A stretch of DNA of 64,000 nucleotides from Chryseolinea lacunae. GTDB taxonomy: Bacteria > Bacteroidota > Bacteroidia > Cytophagales > Cyclobacteriaceae. The stretch spans positions 1,178,001 to 1,242,000 of the forward strand of contig NZ_JAERRB010000001.1 in NCBI RefSeq assembly GCF_016735595.1, in the 5' to 3' direction. Positions within the stretch are counted from its first letter, which is position 1. Each line of letters starts with the position of its first letter. Positions 26,394-34,123 of the stretch are shown piece after piece. The notes under the pieces were generated by a model. That model ran no database searches and was not told the DNA's origin. It saw nothing but the letters and a program-made list of their open reading frames with translations. A program made the position numbers and the translations under genes.

Positions 26394-26990
26394 ATGCGCC
26401 CCAAGGACCTCGATAAAGAAAAAGCCATCCGCACCATGGCGCTCCAGATCATTGCTGAAGAAGGCCTGGAAAATCTCAGTATGCAGAAACTGGCGAAGGC
26501 GGCCAACATTTCGCCGCGCACCATCTATATAAAGTATGAGAACAAGGAAGACCTGCTCATTAAACTCTTTGTGGAAGAAGTGCTGGGTGCCTATGAACAG
26601 GCCACGCTGAAAGACTTTCGCGAAACGATGGACTTCGAGACTGGTGTGAAAAAAATCTGGCTCAACCTGTTTGCCTATTGCAAAACCAACAAGGAGGCGT
26701 TTGTGCTGATGCAGTATGGCAAATCGTCGCCGCTGCTGAACAAAGCCTTTCAGGAAAAAAACATTACCGAAGGGCAGTTCTTCGCTCCCATTCACCGCTT
26801 TCTGAAACGTCACGCCAAAAACGGCACCATCAAGAGTTTCCCCATTGCCGTGCACCGTGCCCTTTTGTTTTCTCCCATACTCGACCTGGTGAACGAATAT
26901 TTTGAACACAAAGACCGGCCGCGCCAGATCGTGACCGAAAAGGTGATCCTGGAATGTTGCGACATGGTGATCAAGGGAATGCTTCTGTAA
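26394..26990 (+). CDS. TetR-family transcriptional repressor
   Basis: A 198-residue regulator with an N-terminal TetR DNA-binding domain. Its helix-turn-helix is NLSMQKLAKAANISPRTIY, followed by KYENKEDLLIKLF, at about residues 25-60. The C-terminal ligand domain resembles TetR_C_11-type domains. The ATG at 26394 is preferred over a TTG two codons earlier. It is followed after 29 bp by the flavin monooxygenase gene on the same strand and preceded by a palindromic operator. Repressor and enzyme therefore probably form one self-regulated operon, induced by a ligand that may be the enzyme's substrate. Confidence 0.88.
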   Translation: MRPKDLDKEKAIRTMALQIIAEEGLENLSMQKLAKAANISPRTIYIKYENKEDLLIKLFVEEVLGAYEQATLKDFRETMDFETGVKKIWLNLFAYCKTNKEAFVLMQYGKSSPLLNKAFQEKNITEGQFFAPIHRFLKRHAKNGTIKSFPIAVHRALLFSPILDLVNEYFEHKDRPRQIVTEKVILECCDMVIKGMLL

Positions 26991-27019
26991 GAAAAATCAA
27001 CATTTAATTATTTAAGGAA

Positions 27020-28177
27020 ATGAACATCCTCAAAAACAAAACCATCGCCATTGTGGGCGGTGGTCCGGGCGGGCTCACGCTTGCCCGTTTGCTGCAACTG
27101 AAAGGTGCCCACGTGAACGTGTATGAACGCGACGTGAACAAGGACGTGCGCGTGCAAGGTGCAACCCTCGACCTGCACGAGGAGTCGGGACTGAATGCCC
27201 TTCGCCATGCCGGGCTGATGGACGCGTTCAACGCGAACTTCCGCCCCGGTGCCGACAAGATGCGCATCGTTGACAAACATGCTACGGTGCTGGTAGACGA
27301 ACCGGTGAACACCACAGAATTGTCGCGCCCGGAAATTGATCGCGGCCCACTCCGGAAAATACTTTTGGAATCGCTGGACCCCGACACCGTGATCTGGAAC
27401 AGCTACCTGTTGTCGCTCACCCCCGTTGCCACAGGCTGGCAACTTCAATTTCAAAACGGCACAACGGCAACGGCCGACATCGTGATTGCCGCCGACGGAG
27501 CAAACTCTAAAGTGCGGCCCTTCATCACACCGCTGAAACCTTTCTACTCTGGCGTGACGATGGTGGAAGGCAGCGTGTATGATTCGGCAACGGCCGCACC
27601 CCGCATGCACGCCCTGCTGGACGGTGGAAAAATATTTGCGATGGGCGACGAAAAAACACTGATCGTTAGTTCTAAAGGCGATGGCAGCCTTGTGTTTTAC
27701 ACCGGTTCGAAAACCGCCGAAAGCTGGCACCGCACCAACGGCATCGACTTCAACGACAGAGCCGAAGTGAAGGCGTGGTTTCAACAGGAGTTTCCCGGAT
27801 GGAATGATGTGTGGCTCGAACTGTTTGACACCTGTTCTTATCCCCTCACGCTCCGCCCGCAATATTGCATGCCGCTTGACCAGACCTGGACCGCTCAACC
27901 CAACCTGACCATGTTGGGCGATGCCGCCCACGTGATGCCGCCCTATGCCGGCGAAGGTGTGAACATGGCCATGCTCGACGCGCTGGAACTTAGCCAGTGC
28001 CTCACCAACGATGCCTTTGCCGATGTGCAAACCGCCATTGCGCACTATGAAAAACACATGCTGCTCCGCTTCGCCGAGGTGGCCCAGATGACGCTGGACC
28101 AAACCGCTTCGCTGCATTCGGCGAACGGGCTCGCGGGAATGATTGAGATGTTTACGGATGCTGAACGCCGCGACTAA
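27020..28177 (+). CDS. FAD-dependent monooxygenase related to TetX tetracycline destructases
   Basis: A 385-residue class A flavin monooxygenase. The Rossmann motif is IVGGGPGGL (13-18), then VYERD (about 34-38), an R44-to-H53 stretch ending in TLDLH, a DG motif AADGANS near 163, and the second FAD motif GDAAHVMPPYAGEGVN (D301). These segments follow the TetX family closely, including VYERD, TLDLH and SLDPDTVIW. From memory of TetX, the residues contacting tetracycline (Gln192, Arg213, His234) do not seem kept here; the His position reads Val in GSLVFYTG. So it is a homologue whose substrate may be another aromatic or polyketide compound. It lies in an operon with TetR and meets the tag gene after one base. 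Confidence 0.88.
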   Translation: MNILKNKTIAIVGGGPGGLTLARLLQLKGAHVNVYERDVNKDVRVQGATLDLHEESGLNALRHAGLMDAFNANFRPGADKMRIVDKHATVLVDEPVNTTELSRPEIDRGPLRKILLESLDPDTVIWNSYLLSLTPVATGWQLQFQNGTTATADIVIAADGANSKVRPFITPLKPFYSGVTMVEGSVYDSATAAPRMHALLDGGKIFAMGDEKTLIVSSKGDGSLVFYTGSKTAESWHRTNGIDFNDRAEVKAWFQQEFPGWNDVWLELFDTCSYPLTLRPQYCMPLDQTWTAQPNLTMLGDAAHVMPPYAGEGVNMAMLDALELSQCLTNDAFADVQTAIAHYEKHMLLRFAEVAQMTLDQTASLHSANGLAGMIEMFTDAERRD

Positions 28178-28178
28178 A

Positions 28179-28727
28179 CTACTTCGCGTTCCACGCAGGC
28201 TTTGCCTTCAGCACTTTTTTGTAGACGGGGCAATCGGCTGTGTGGGCGCCGGGCAGGATGCCGATGCTCATCAGGAACTCGTTCACGATTTCGCCACCGG
28301 TGAACCGAAACGTTTTCTTGAAGAGCTTCACCCATTCTTCCTTTGACCTGGGATGATTGACCATGAGCCAATTTTCGAATGAGCCGTGCTCCTTCTGAAG
28401 CTTCAGAATTGTTTTTGCGTTTTCGATGGCGGCATTAATTTTCAGGCGGTTGCGGATAATGCCCGGATCGCCCATGAGTCTTTCGCGATCGGCTTCCGAA
28501 TAGCCGGCCACTTTTTTGATGTGGAAGTTGTGGTAGGCCAAACGGAAGGTCTGCTCTTTTTTCAGGATCGTTTCCCAGCTCAGACCGGCCTGGTTGATTT
28601 CCAGGATTAACCGGCAAAACAGTTCATTGTCGTCGTGGATGGGGAAGCCGTAGTGATGGTCGTGATATTTTTTGTGAACGACTTTCTTTTCGTCGGTCAT
28701 GAAGGCTATGTAGCTGCAATAGGACAT
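28179..28727 (-). CDS. tag: DNA-3-methyladenine glycosylase I
   Basis: A 182-residue protein matching Tag throughout. The N-terminal zinc cysteine (Cys4) and YHDHHYGFP are followed by LEINQAGLSWETILKKE (catalytic Glu before the QAGLSW segment), YSEADRERLMGDPGIIRNRLKI near residue 80, and the C-terminal zinc pair in HTADCPVY. It excises 3-methyladenine from alkylated DNA. Length is normal for the family. Its stop faces the monooxygenase stop with one base between. It is the third alkylation-repair gene in the window, with MGMT and AlkA at about 49.4-50.7 kb. Confidence 0.94.
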   Translation of the reverse strand: MSYCSYIAFMTDEKKVVHKKYHDHHYGFPIHDDNELFCRLILEINQAGLSWETILKKEQTFRLAYHNFHIKKVAGYSEADRERLMGDPGIIRNRLKINAAIENAKTILKLQKEHGSFENWLMVNHPRSKEEWVKLFKKTFRFTGGEIVNEFLMSIGILPGAHTADCPVYKKVLKAKPAWNAK

Positions 28728-28768
28728 GAGTGCGGTCGTTGAATTAAAAAACTATGTAAACGGAATGT

Positions 28769-29692
28769 TCACTGAAACGACTGGCGAAATTCCACGGGCG
28801 AGACTTTTGTTTTTTGCTTGAACACTTTGTTGAACGACTGCGGATGCTCAAAGCCCAGCTTGTAGGCAATCTCTGCCACCGACAGCGTGCTGGTGCTTAA
28901 GAATAATTTCGCTTTTTCTATCAGTCGTGCGTGAATGTGTTGTTGGGTGTTCTGGCCTGTGAGCGCCCGCAGCATGTCGCTGAGGTAGCGCGGTGAAACG
29001 TTTAGCTGTTCCGAAAAATGTTGAACGGATGGCAAACCGGTGACCAGTGTTTTTTCGTTTTCGAAATAGTCGGACAACAACGTTTCGAAGCGCGACAGCA
29101 AATCGTTGCTGGCCATTTTGCGGGTGATGAACTGCCGGTTGTAGAAACGCTTGCTGTAGCTCAGCAACACATCGATGTGCGACAACATCACGTCCTGACT
29201 AAAATGATCGATGGCCGACGAAAGCTCCAGCTCGATGTTTTTGAACACACCGATGATGATCTCTTTTTCTTTCTCCGACAGGTAGAGCGCTTCTGCCACC
29301 GCGTAGGAGAAGAAGCCATACTTTGCGATGTTTTTTCCCAGCGGATGATTGCGGATGAAATCGGGATGAAACAACAGGGTGTAGCCTCCATAGTCTGCCT
29401 CGCCCTCGCCGGCAGAGATGACCTGGTTTGGTGAAATGAAAGAGAGGCCGCCTTCGTCGAAATCGTAATACTGCTGGCCGTAGCGGATCTTGCCTTTGAA
29501 ACTCTTCTTGTAGGACACCTTGTAGAAATTAAGGATCATTCCTTTCGAAAGCTCGGACGTGTCGGCGGTGATGGTGCCATAGTCTACCAGGCTCACCAGC
29601 GGGTGCAGCGGCTTCGGCAAGCCGAGGGCCGCGTGCAACGCCGAGATGGAATTAAAGACCTGGGGTTGGTTTGCTTCTTTCGCCACGTTCAA
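28769..29692 (-). CDS. AraC-family transcriptional regulator
   Basis: A 307-residue regulator with an N-terminal cupin-like sensing domain (about 30-190; SFISPNQVISAGEGE, YTLLFHPDFI) and a C-terminal AraC DNA-binding domain (about 205-305). The second helix-turn-helix reads SVAEIAYKLGFEHPQSFNKVFKQKTKVSPVEFR. It lies 51 bp downstream of the SDR gene on the same strand, the frequent pairing of an oxidoreductase with its own regulator in Bacteroidota. Effector unknown. Confidence 0.9.
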   Translation of the reverse strand: MNVAKEANQPQVFNSISALHAALGLPKPLHPLVSLVDYGTITADTSELSKGMILNFYKVSYKKSFKGKIRYGQQYYDFDEGGLSFISPNQVISAGEGEADYGGYTLLFHPDFIRNHPLGKNIAKYGFFSYAVAEALYLSEKEKEIIIGVFKNIELELSSAIDHFSQDVMLSHIDVLLSYSKRFYNRQFITRKMASNDLLSRFETLLSDYFENEKTLVTGLPSVQHFSEQLNVSPRYLSDMLRALTGQNTQQHIHARLIEKAKLFLSTSTLSVAEIAYKLGFEHPQSFNKVFKQKTKVSPVEFRQSFQ

Positions 29693-29743
29693 AAACCTGT
29701 ATGCTTTTCCAAAAACACTAAGCTATCAACATTTTCAGACATG

Positions 29744-30565
29744 CTAAACGTTTGCCGGTTCGGGCGTGTTGAAAAACAGATGTTTCAGCCCGATGCGAAA
29801 GGCTTCGGTGCCCTGCGTTTGCCGTTGTTCAAAAATACGGTTGGCGTCGTTGCCCGCGCGGTAGCGCAGTTGATCTTTGCCGTCGGTGGCCGCTTCATAG
29901 ACCACCTCGGCAATGGTTTCGGGTGCTGTGAATTCGACGAGGGTGCCGTTGGCAAAAAGCTCGGACAATCTTTTGAACAACCCGTCGTAGGCTTTGTCTG
30001 ACGCCACTTCCATCACGTTCATGTAGTTGCTTTTTATGCCTCCGGGCGCCACGGTTTTGATGCCGATGTTGAATTGTGCCAGGTCATAGGAAATGCTTTC
30101 GCTCCATCCTTCCAACGCCCACTTCGTTGCATTGTAGACACTGGACAGTGGATTGGACGAAAAGCCGCACACCGATGTGGTGGTGATGAAGAGGCCACTC
30201 TGTTTTTGGCGGAAGTGTGGGATGAACGCTTTGGTGACGCGAAGCACGCCCAGCAGGTTTGTGTTTATCTGCGCAACAATCTGTTCGTCGGTGCAGGCCT
30301 CCAACGGACCCACCAGTCCAAAGCCGGCGTTGTTGAACACCACATCCACATCGGCCAGCGCGAGAGCATCGTGCACCGTGTTTTCTATCTGCTCTACGTT
30401 GGTGACATCCAGTGGCAGCAGCGTGACATTCGGCAGCCGCGCCAGTTCGGTTTCCTTTTCGGGTTTGCGCATGGTGGCGATCACGTTCCAACCGTTGGCG
30501 TGAAACAACAGTGCGGTGGCTTTTCCGAGACCGGCCGATGCACCGGTGATAAAAATTGTTTTCAT
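29744..30565 (-). CDS. Short-chain dehydrogenase/reductase
   Basis: A 273-residue classical SDR. The cofactor motif TGASAGLG is at residues 7-14, and RKPEKE after strand 2 suggests NADP. LDVTN lies near 52 and NNAG near 80. The catalytic set is TTTSVCG (Ser, about 133) and YNATK (Tyr-x3-Lys, about 146-150), with APGGIKSN after. It resembles the many SDRs annotated as short-chain oxidoreductases of unknown substrate. It is the first gene of an operon with the AraC regulator. Confidence 0.92.
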   Translation of the reverse strand: MKTIFITGASAGLGKATALLFHANGWNVIATMRKPEKETELARLPNVTLLPLDVTNVEQIENTVHDALALADVDVVFNNAGFGLVGPLEACTDEQIVAQINTNLLGVLRVTKAFIPHFRQKQSGLFITTTSVCGFSSNPLSSVYNATKWALEGWSESISYDLAQFNIGIKTVAPGGIKSNYMNVMEVASDKAYDGLFKRLSELFANGTLVEFTAPETIAEVVYEAATDGKDQLRYRAGNDANRIFEQRQTQGTEAFRIGLKHLFFNTPEPANV

Positions 30566-31148
30566 GGTTATGCTGATGTTTGATTATGCATCAAAGGTCA
30601 ACACCCGGTGGTGGCGCACTGTAGCCGAAATGGTTTGTGTTGTAGTCGAATTGACGGGCGGTGCAGGCCTTCAAAGATGGCGACTACTTCGACACATTGA
30701 AGGCGTTGATCGCATAAGCCGGCATGGCCACGGGGTGTCGCATACCTTCGCTTAGATTTATCCGTTATGGAAGCGCTAAAGAATTTACACTATTTTTTTC
30801 GCACATCAGCTCTGACGCGATCGTTTGTTTGATAGCGAAAGAAATTTCTAACACATGCACTGTTGGGTTTTATTTTAATGATAGTTTGAACTTTGAGGCT
30901 GGGCAGCGGGAGACGCCTGCTGCTGCCAGACCTCCTTTCCAGACATTTGCGCCCCTGAATGACCCCGATTCCGGCATTCACCACCATCTCCAGTCTAGCT
31001 CCTAACCTCCTGTCAATCAAGACAGACCGGCATCTTTCGTCCCGTCAAAGCGTGTCTTTCTAAAAATTAGTAAAAAAACTTTCGCATTCCTGTCCAATCC
31101 TGAAAGTGTGATTGTCTTCCTGCCATAAAACGATAAACAAACATCAAC
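30566..31148. other. Divergent intergenic region with a gene relic
   Basis: A 583-bp gap between the SDR (minus) and AhpD-like (plus) genes. At 30655-30717 a plus-strand frame reads AVQAFKDGDYFDTLKALIA and then stops, like the C-terminal tail of a lost gene; upstream codons are closed by stops. The rest is AT-rich with no convincing gene. Promoters of both flanking genes should lie here. Confidence 0.4.
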
Positions 31149-31601
31149 ATGGAAAAACGACTTAACATTTTCGAAACAGGACCCAACGCAGTGAAGACTC
31201 TTTTTGGTATGGGCGCTTATTTAAAGAAGGCATCGATTGAGGCATCGCTTCACGAACTGATTGTGTTCCGGATTTCGCAAATTAATGGATGTGCCTATTG
31301 CCTCGACATGCACTATAAAGATGCGCGCGCCAAAGGTGAAACCGAACAACGGCTCTATGGCCTCAGCGCGTGGCACGAAGCTCCTTATTACACACCCCGC
31401 GAACGCGCTGCCTTTGCGTGGGCCGAAGCGGTGAACAAGTGCGAGGTGCCCGACGAAACGTATGCCGCCGCAAAGCAGGAATTTTCGGACCTGGAACTGG
31501 TGGACCTCACGCTGACCGTAGCCTCTATCAACGCCTGGAACCGGATCAACATTTCGTTTCCCCAGGCGGTGGGCACCTATCAGGTTGGACAATTCGGATA
31601 A
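31149..31601 (+). CDS. AhpD-like carboxymuconolactone decarboxylase family protein
   Basis: A 150-residue protein of the CMD/AhpD family. The redox pair is in NGCAYCLDMHYKDAR (CxxC near residues 51-54 with the following His), the peroxidase-type active site of AhpD. ERAAFAWAEAV (about 88-98) is the second family signature. Expected to be a small cytoplasmic alkylhydroperoxidase-type oligomer. It heads a cluster with a 58-residue protein, a DGPF-domain protein and an ECF42-type sigma factor, all on the plus strand, a typical setting for this family. Confidence 0.92.
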   Translation: MEKRLNIFETGPNAVKTLFGMGAYLKKASIEASLHELIVFRISQINGCAYCLDMHYKDARAKGETEQRLYGLSAWHEAPYYTPRERAAFAWAEAVNKCEVPDETYAAAKQEFSDLELVDLTLTVASINAWNRINISFPQAVGTYQVGQFG

Positions 31602-31646
31602 TCTGACACACAAACTTAACTTCACCCATCCAAAACCAGCGAACCG

Positions 31647-31823
31647 ATGAAAGATTTGCTTTCAGCCCTTCGTCATCATCCCAAGGGCGATGCCGACGAA
31701 GCCGACAAACCCCGCGAGGCCGCCGACGTGCACCTTCACCAAACCAGCACCAGCGATGGCGATGAGTATGTGGACGAAGCACTGCGCATGCACGAGCAAC
31801 CTTTTGGCTCGCCGGAAGAATAA
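31647..31823 (+). CDS. 58-residue acidic small protein
   Basis: An ATG at 31647 opens a frame of 58 codons ending in TAA at 31823. The product begins MKDLLSALRHHPKG, is rich in Asp, Glu and His, and ends in QPFGSPEE. It has no signal or membrane segment. It lies between the AhpD-like gene (45 bp upstream) and the DGPF gene (64 bp downstream), all in one direction, which supports it as a real member of the stress cluster. No family is recognised. Confidence 0.55.
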   Translation: MKDLLSALRHHPKGDADEADKPREAADVHLHQTSTSDGDEYVDEALRMHEQPFGSPEE

Positions 31824-31887
31824 TTTTTTCTGACGGCACACCACCGAACGTTTCGATTTTTACACGCATTAAAAAAAACAAATAATC

Positions 31888-32235
31888 ATGAACGAATTTC
31901 TTTTAGTGATTCACCGCGATCTGAAGAGCAAAGACGCGAGCCCATCGCCCGAGCAAATGCAGCAGGCCATTAAACCTTTTCAGGATTGGATCGGCAGCAT
32001 TGCCGCCCAAAACAAACTGGTGAACCCGCCCAAGCGCTGGGATGCCGACGGACGCGTGGTGAAACAAAACAACGTGGTGCTGAACGGACCCTATGCCGAA
32101 ATTAAAGAATCGGTGGGCGGCCTGTTCCTGATCCGCGCCAACGACTATGACGATGCCGTGGAGATTGCCAAGGGCTGTCCCATCATTCAATGGGGTGCCG
32201 TGGTGGAAGTGCGCATGGCTGTGCCTACCACCTGA
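31888..32235 (+). CDS. DGPF/YCII-domain protein
   Basis: A 115-residue protein of the YCII-related (DGPF) family: MNEFLLVIHRD at the N-terminus, VVLNGPYAEIKESVGGLFLI near residues 64-84 with the DGPF-like NGPY motif, and CPIIQWGAVVEVR at the end. These small alpha-beta barrel proteins are known as genomic partners of ECF42 sigma factors, one of which follows after 58 bp. Enzymatic function not established for the family. An intrinsic terminator lies between the two genes. Confidence 0.9.
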   Translation: MNEFLLVIHRDLKSKDASPSPEQMQQAIKPFQDWIGSIAAQNKLVNPPKRWDADGRVVKQNNVVLNGPYAEIKESVGGLFLIRANDYDDAVEIAKGCPIIQWGAVVEVRMAVPTT

Positions 32236-32247
32236 TGTGATGAACCG

Positions 32248-32286
32248 AAATGCCTTTGTATTTTCGCAAAGGCATTTTCTTTTTTT
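32248..32286 (+). terminator. Terminator or attenuator just before the ECF42 gene
   Basis: Perfect 11-bp arms (32248-32258 and 32267-32277), loop of eight, then TCTTTTTTT. It ends 7 bp before the ATG of the sigma gene, so any sigma message from upstream must read through it. Confidence 0.8.
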
Positions 32287-32293
32287 CTAAAGC

Positions 32294-33526
32294 ATGAACG
32301 ACCAGGCACTCATTCCCCACCTCTTCCGCACCGAATATCGCAACATTGTGTCGGTGTTGTGCTATCGGTTTGGCATTGCGCACATTGAAGAGGCCGAAGA
32401 CCTGGTGAGCGACACCTTTTTGGCGGCCACCGAGCAGTGGAGCCTTGACGGTGTTCCCGAAAACCCGCGGGCGTGGCTTTATGCCGTGGCCAAAAACAAA
32501 ACCAAGAACCACATTAAACGCGATGCGTTGTTTGAACAAAAGCTGGCTGTGGAAATAAAATACAACGCAGAAAAATCGGAAGCGTTCGACATTGACCTTT
32601 CGCAAAAAAACATTGCCGACAGTCAGCTGGCCATGATGTTTACGGTGTGCAACCCCGTGAACTCGCCCGAGTCGCAGATTGCCCTGGCCCTGAACCTGCT
32701 CTGCGGTTTTGGCAGCCCGGAAATTGCCGACGCATTTCTCACCAACAAAGAAGTGATCTACAAACGCCTTCAGCGCGCCAAAGAAAAACTGAAGGAGGCC
32801 CACATAAAAATTCAACAGCCCACGCTCCCGGAAATTGCCGAGCGTCTCGACACCGTGATGACCACGCTGTATCTTTTATTTTCCGAAGGCTACTACTCCA
32901 CCTCACAAAACACCACGCTGCGCAAAGACCTTTGCCTGGAAGCCATGCGGCTGAATGCGCTGCTCATTGAAAACGCCACCACCAACCGCCCCTCGGCCAA
33001 TGCGTTGCTGGCACTCATGTGTTTTCACGCCTCGCGCTTCGATGCGCGCCTCACTGCCGACGGCGAAGCCATTCTCTATCAAGAGCAAGACGACACCCTG
33101 TGGGACAAAAATCTGATTGCCCAGGGAACCCATTTTCTGAACATGGCATCTACGGGGCCAGCGGTCACAAAATATCACCTGGAGGCAGGCATTGCCTATT
33201 GGCACACGCAAAAAGAAAACACGGATGAAAAGTGGCAGAACATTCTGAGTCTTTACAACGAGCTGCTGATTCTGGAATATTCGCCGGTGGCGGCCCTGAA
33301 CCGAACGTTCGCCCTCGCCAAAACCAACGGCAAGGCCGAAGCGATTCGCGAAGCCGAAAAACTGAAACTGACCGACAACCCCTTCTACTACTCATTGCTT
33401 GGCAGCCTCTATTCTGATTTAGACAACGGCAAGGCTATACAACATTTTGAAGCCGCCCTGGCGATTACAAACTCGCCGACGGATAAGGTGACGCTGGCGC
33501 GGAATATTGAGCGCCTAAAGACATAG
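32294..33526 (+). CDS. ECF42-type RNA polymerase sigma factor with TPR-like C-terminus
   Basis: A 410-residue sigma factor, far longer than ordinary ECF factors. Region 2 is at residues 10-80 (EEAEDLVSDTFLAA, NPRAWLYAVAKNKTKNHIKR). Region 4 is at about 120-165 (GFGSPEIADAFLTNKEVIYKRLQRAKEKL). The C-terminal 240 residues are helical and repeat-like (SEGYYST, LCLEAMRLNALL, EAGIAYWHT, YSPVAALNRTFALA), the domain marking group ECF42. Sigma factors of this group lack a classical anti-sigma factor and depend on this extension. The DGPF protein gene directly upstream supports the assignment and should be a target. Confidence 0.92.
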   Translation: MNDQALIPHLFRTEYRNIVSVLCYRFGIAHIEEAEDLVSDTFLAATEQWSLDGVPENPRAWLYAVAKNKTKNHIKRDALFEQKLAVEIKYNAEKSEAFDIDLSQKNIADSQLAMMFTVCNPVNSPESQIALALNLLCGFGSPEIADAFLTNKEVIYKRLQRAKEKLKEAHIKIQQPTLPEIAERLDTVMTTLYLLFSEGYYSTSQNTTLRKDLCLEAMRLNALLIENATTNRPSANALLALMCFHASRFDARLTADGEAILYQEQDDTLWDKNLIAQGTHFLNMASTGPAVTKYHLEAGIAYWHTQKENTDEKWQNILSLYNELLILEYSPVAALNRTFALAKTNGKAEAIREAEKLKLTDNPFYYSLLGSLYSDLDNGKAIQHFEAALAITNSPTDKVTLARNIERLKT

Positions 33527-33557
33527 CTGCCCTGCCCTGTTTGACGAACGTTAAATT

Positions 33558-33582
33558 AGCCTCCCTTGGTGGGGCTTTTTTT
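33558..33582 (+). terminator. Probable terminator after the ECF42 gene
   Basis: A short GC-rich imperfect stem (about 33558-33575) followed by seven T residues, 32 bp beyond the sigma stop codon. Confidence 0.5.
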
Positions 33583-33724
33583 CCACACTCCCGGGAAGCA
33601 TCAGCGTTTGGGTTGCCGTGTGCAGGTTTTTCCAACAAAGGCCGCCCCGTGCCACCTCTCTTACCGAAATTGTTTAACACAATCCCTCAAAAAGCGTTAA
33701 ATTCATATAATCTAACGCGCAACA

Positions 33725-34120
33725 TTGAACAAATCTATACTCTGCCTGCTCATAGACGACGATCAAGATGATCAGGAAATTTTTTCCATGGCGCTGGAAG
33801 AGGTGGACCGGGAGATTGAGTGCATTATGGCAAACAACGGCATCTCGGCCCTGAACACCCTGCGGTCGGACAACGCGCCAACTCCCGACTACATTTTTAT
33901 TGATCTGAACATGCCCAAAATGAATGGCCTGGAGTGCCTGCAGGAAATTCAAAAACTCTCGCACCTGAAAGATGCGCGGGTGTTTATGTATTCCACTTCT
34001 GTGGATGACTATGTGCTTCAGAAAAGCAAGGCGCTTGGCGCAATGGAATTTATTGTGAAACCCACGGGCATCACGCCCCTGATCGAAAAGTTGTCGGAGG
34101 TTTTCACGCAAAACAGATAA
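33725..34120 (+). CDS. Single-domain response regulator
   Basis: A 131-residue receiver domain without output. Acidic pocket LLIDDDQDDQEIF near residues 8-20, phospho-acceptor FIDLNMPKMNG (D60), Thr/Ser switch in MYSTSVDD, and Lys in IVKPTG. Start is a TTG at 33725; no ATG fits before the first beta strand. It precedes the PAS histidine kinase by 3 bp, so the two form a phospho-relay pair. Receivers of this type often belong to the Rcp1-like group working with phytochrome-like or PAS kinases. Confidence 0.9.
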   Translation: MNKSILCLLIDDDQDDQEIFSMALEEVDREIECIMANNGISALNTLRSDNAPTPDYIFIDLNMPKMNGLECLQEIQKLSHLKDARVFMYSTSVDDYVLQKSKALGAMEFIVKPTGITPLIEKLSEVFTQNR

Positions 34121-34123
34121 CGC

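Noticed and set aside
30724-31005. A 93-codon plus-strand frame in the SDR-AhpD gap
   Set aside because: Random-looking composition, no ribosome-binding context and no relation to neighbours.
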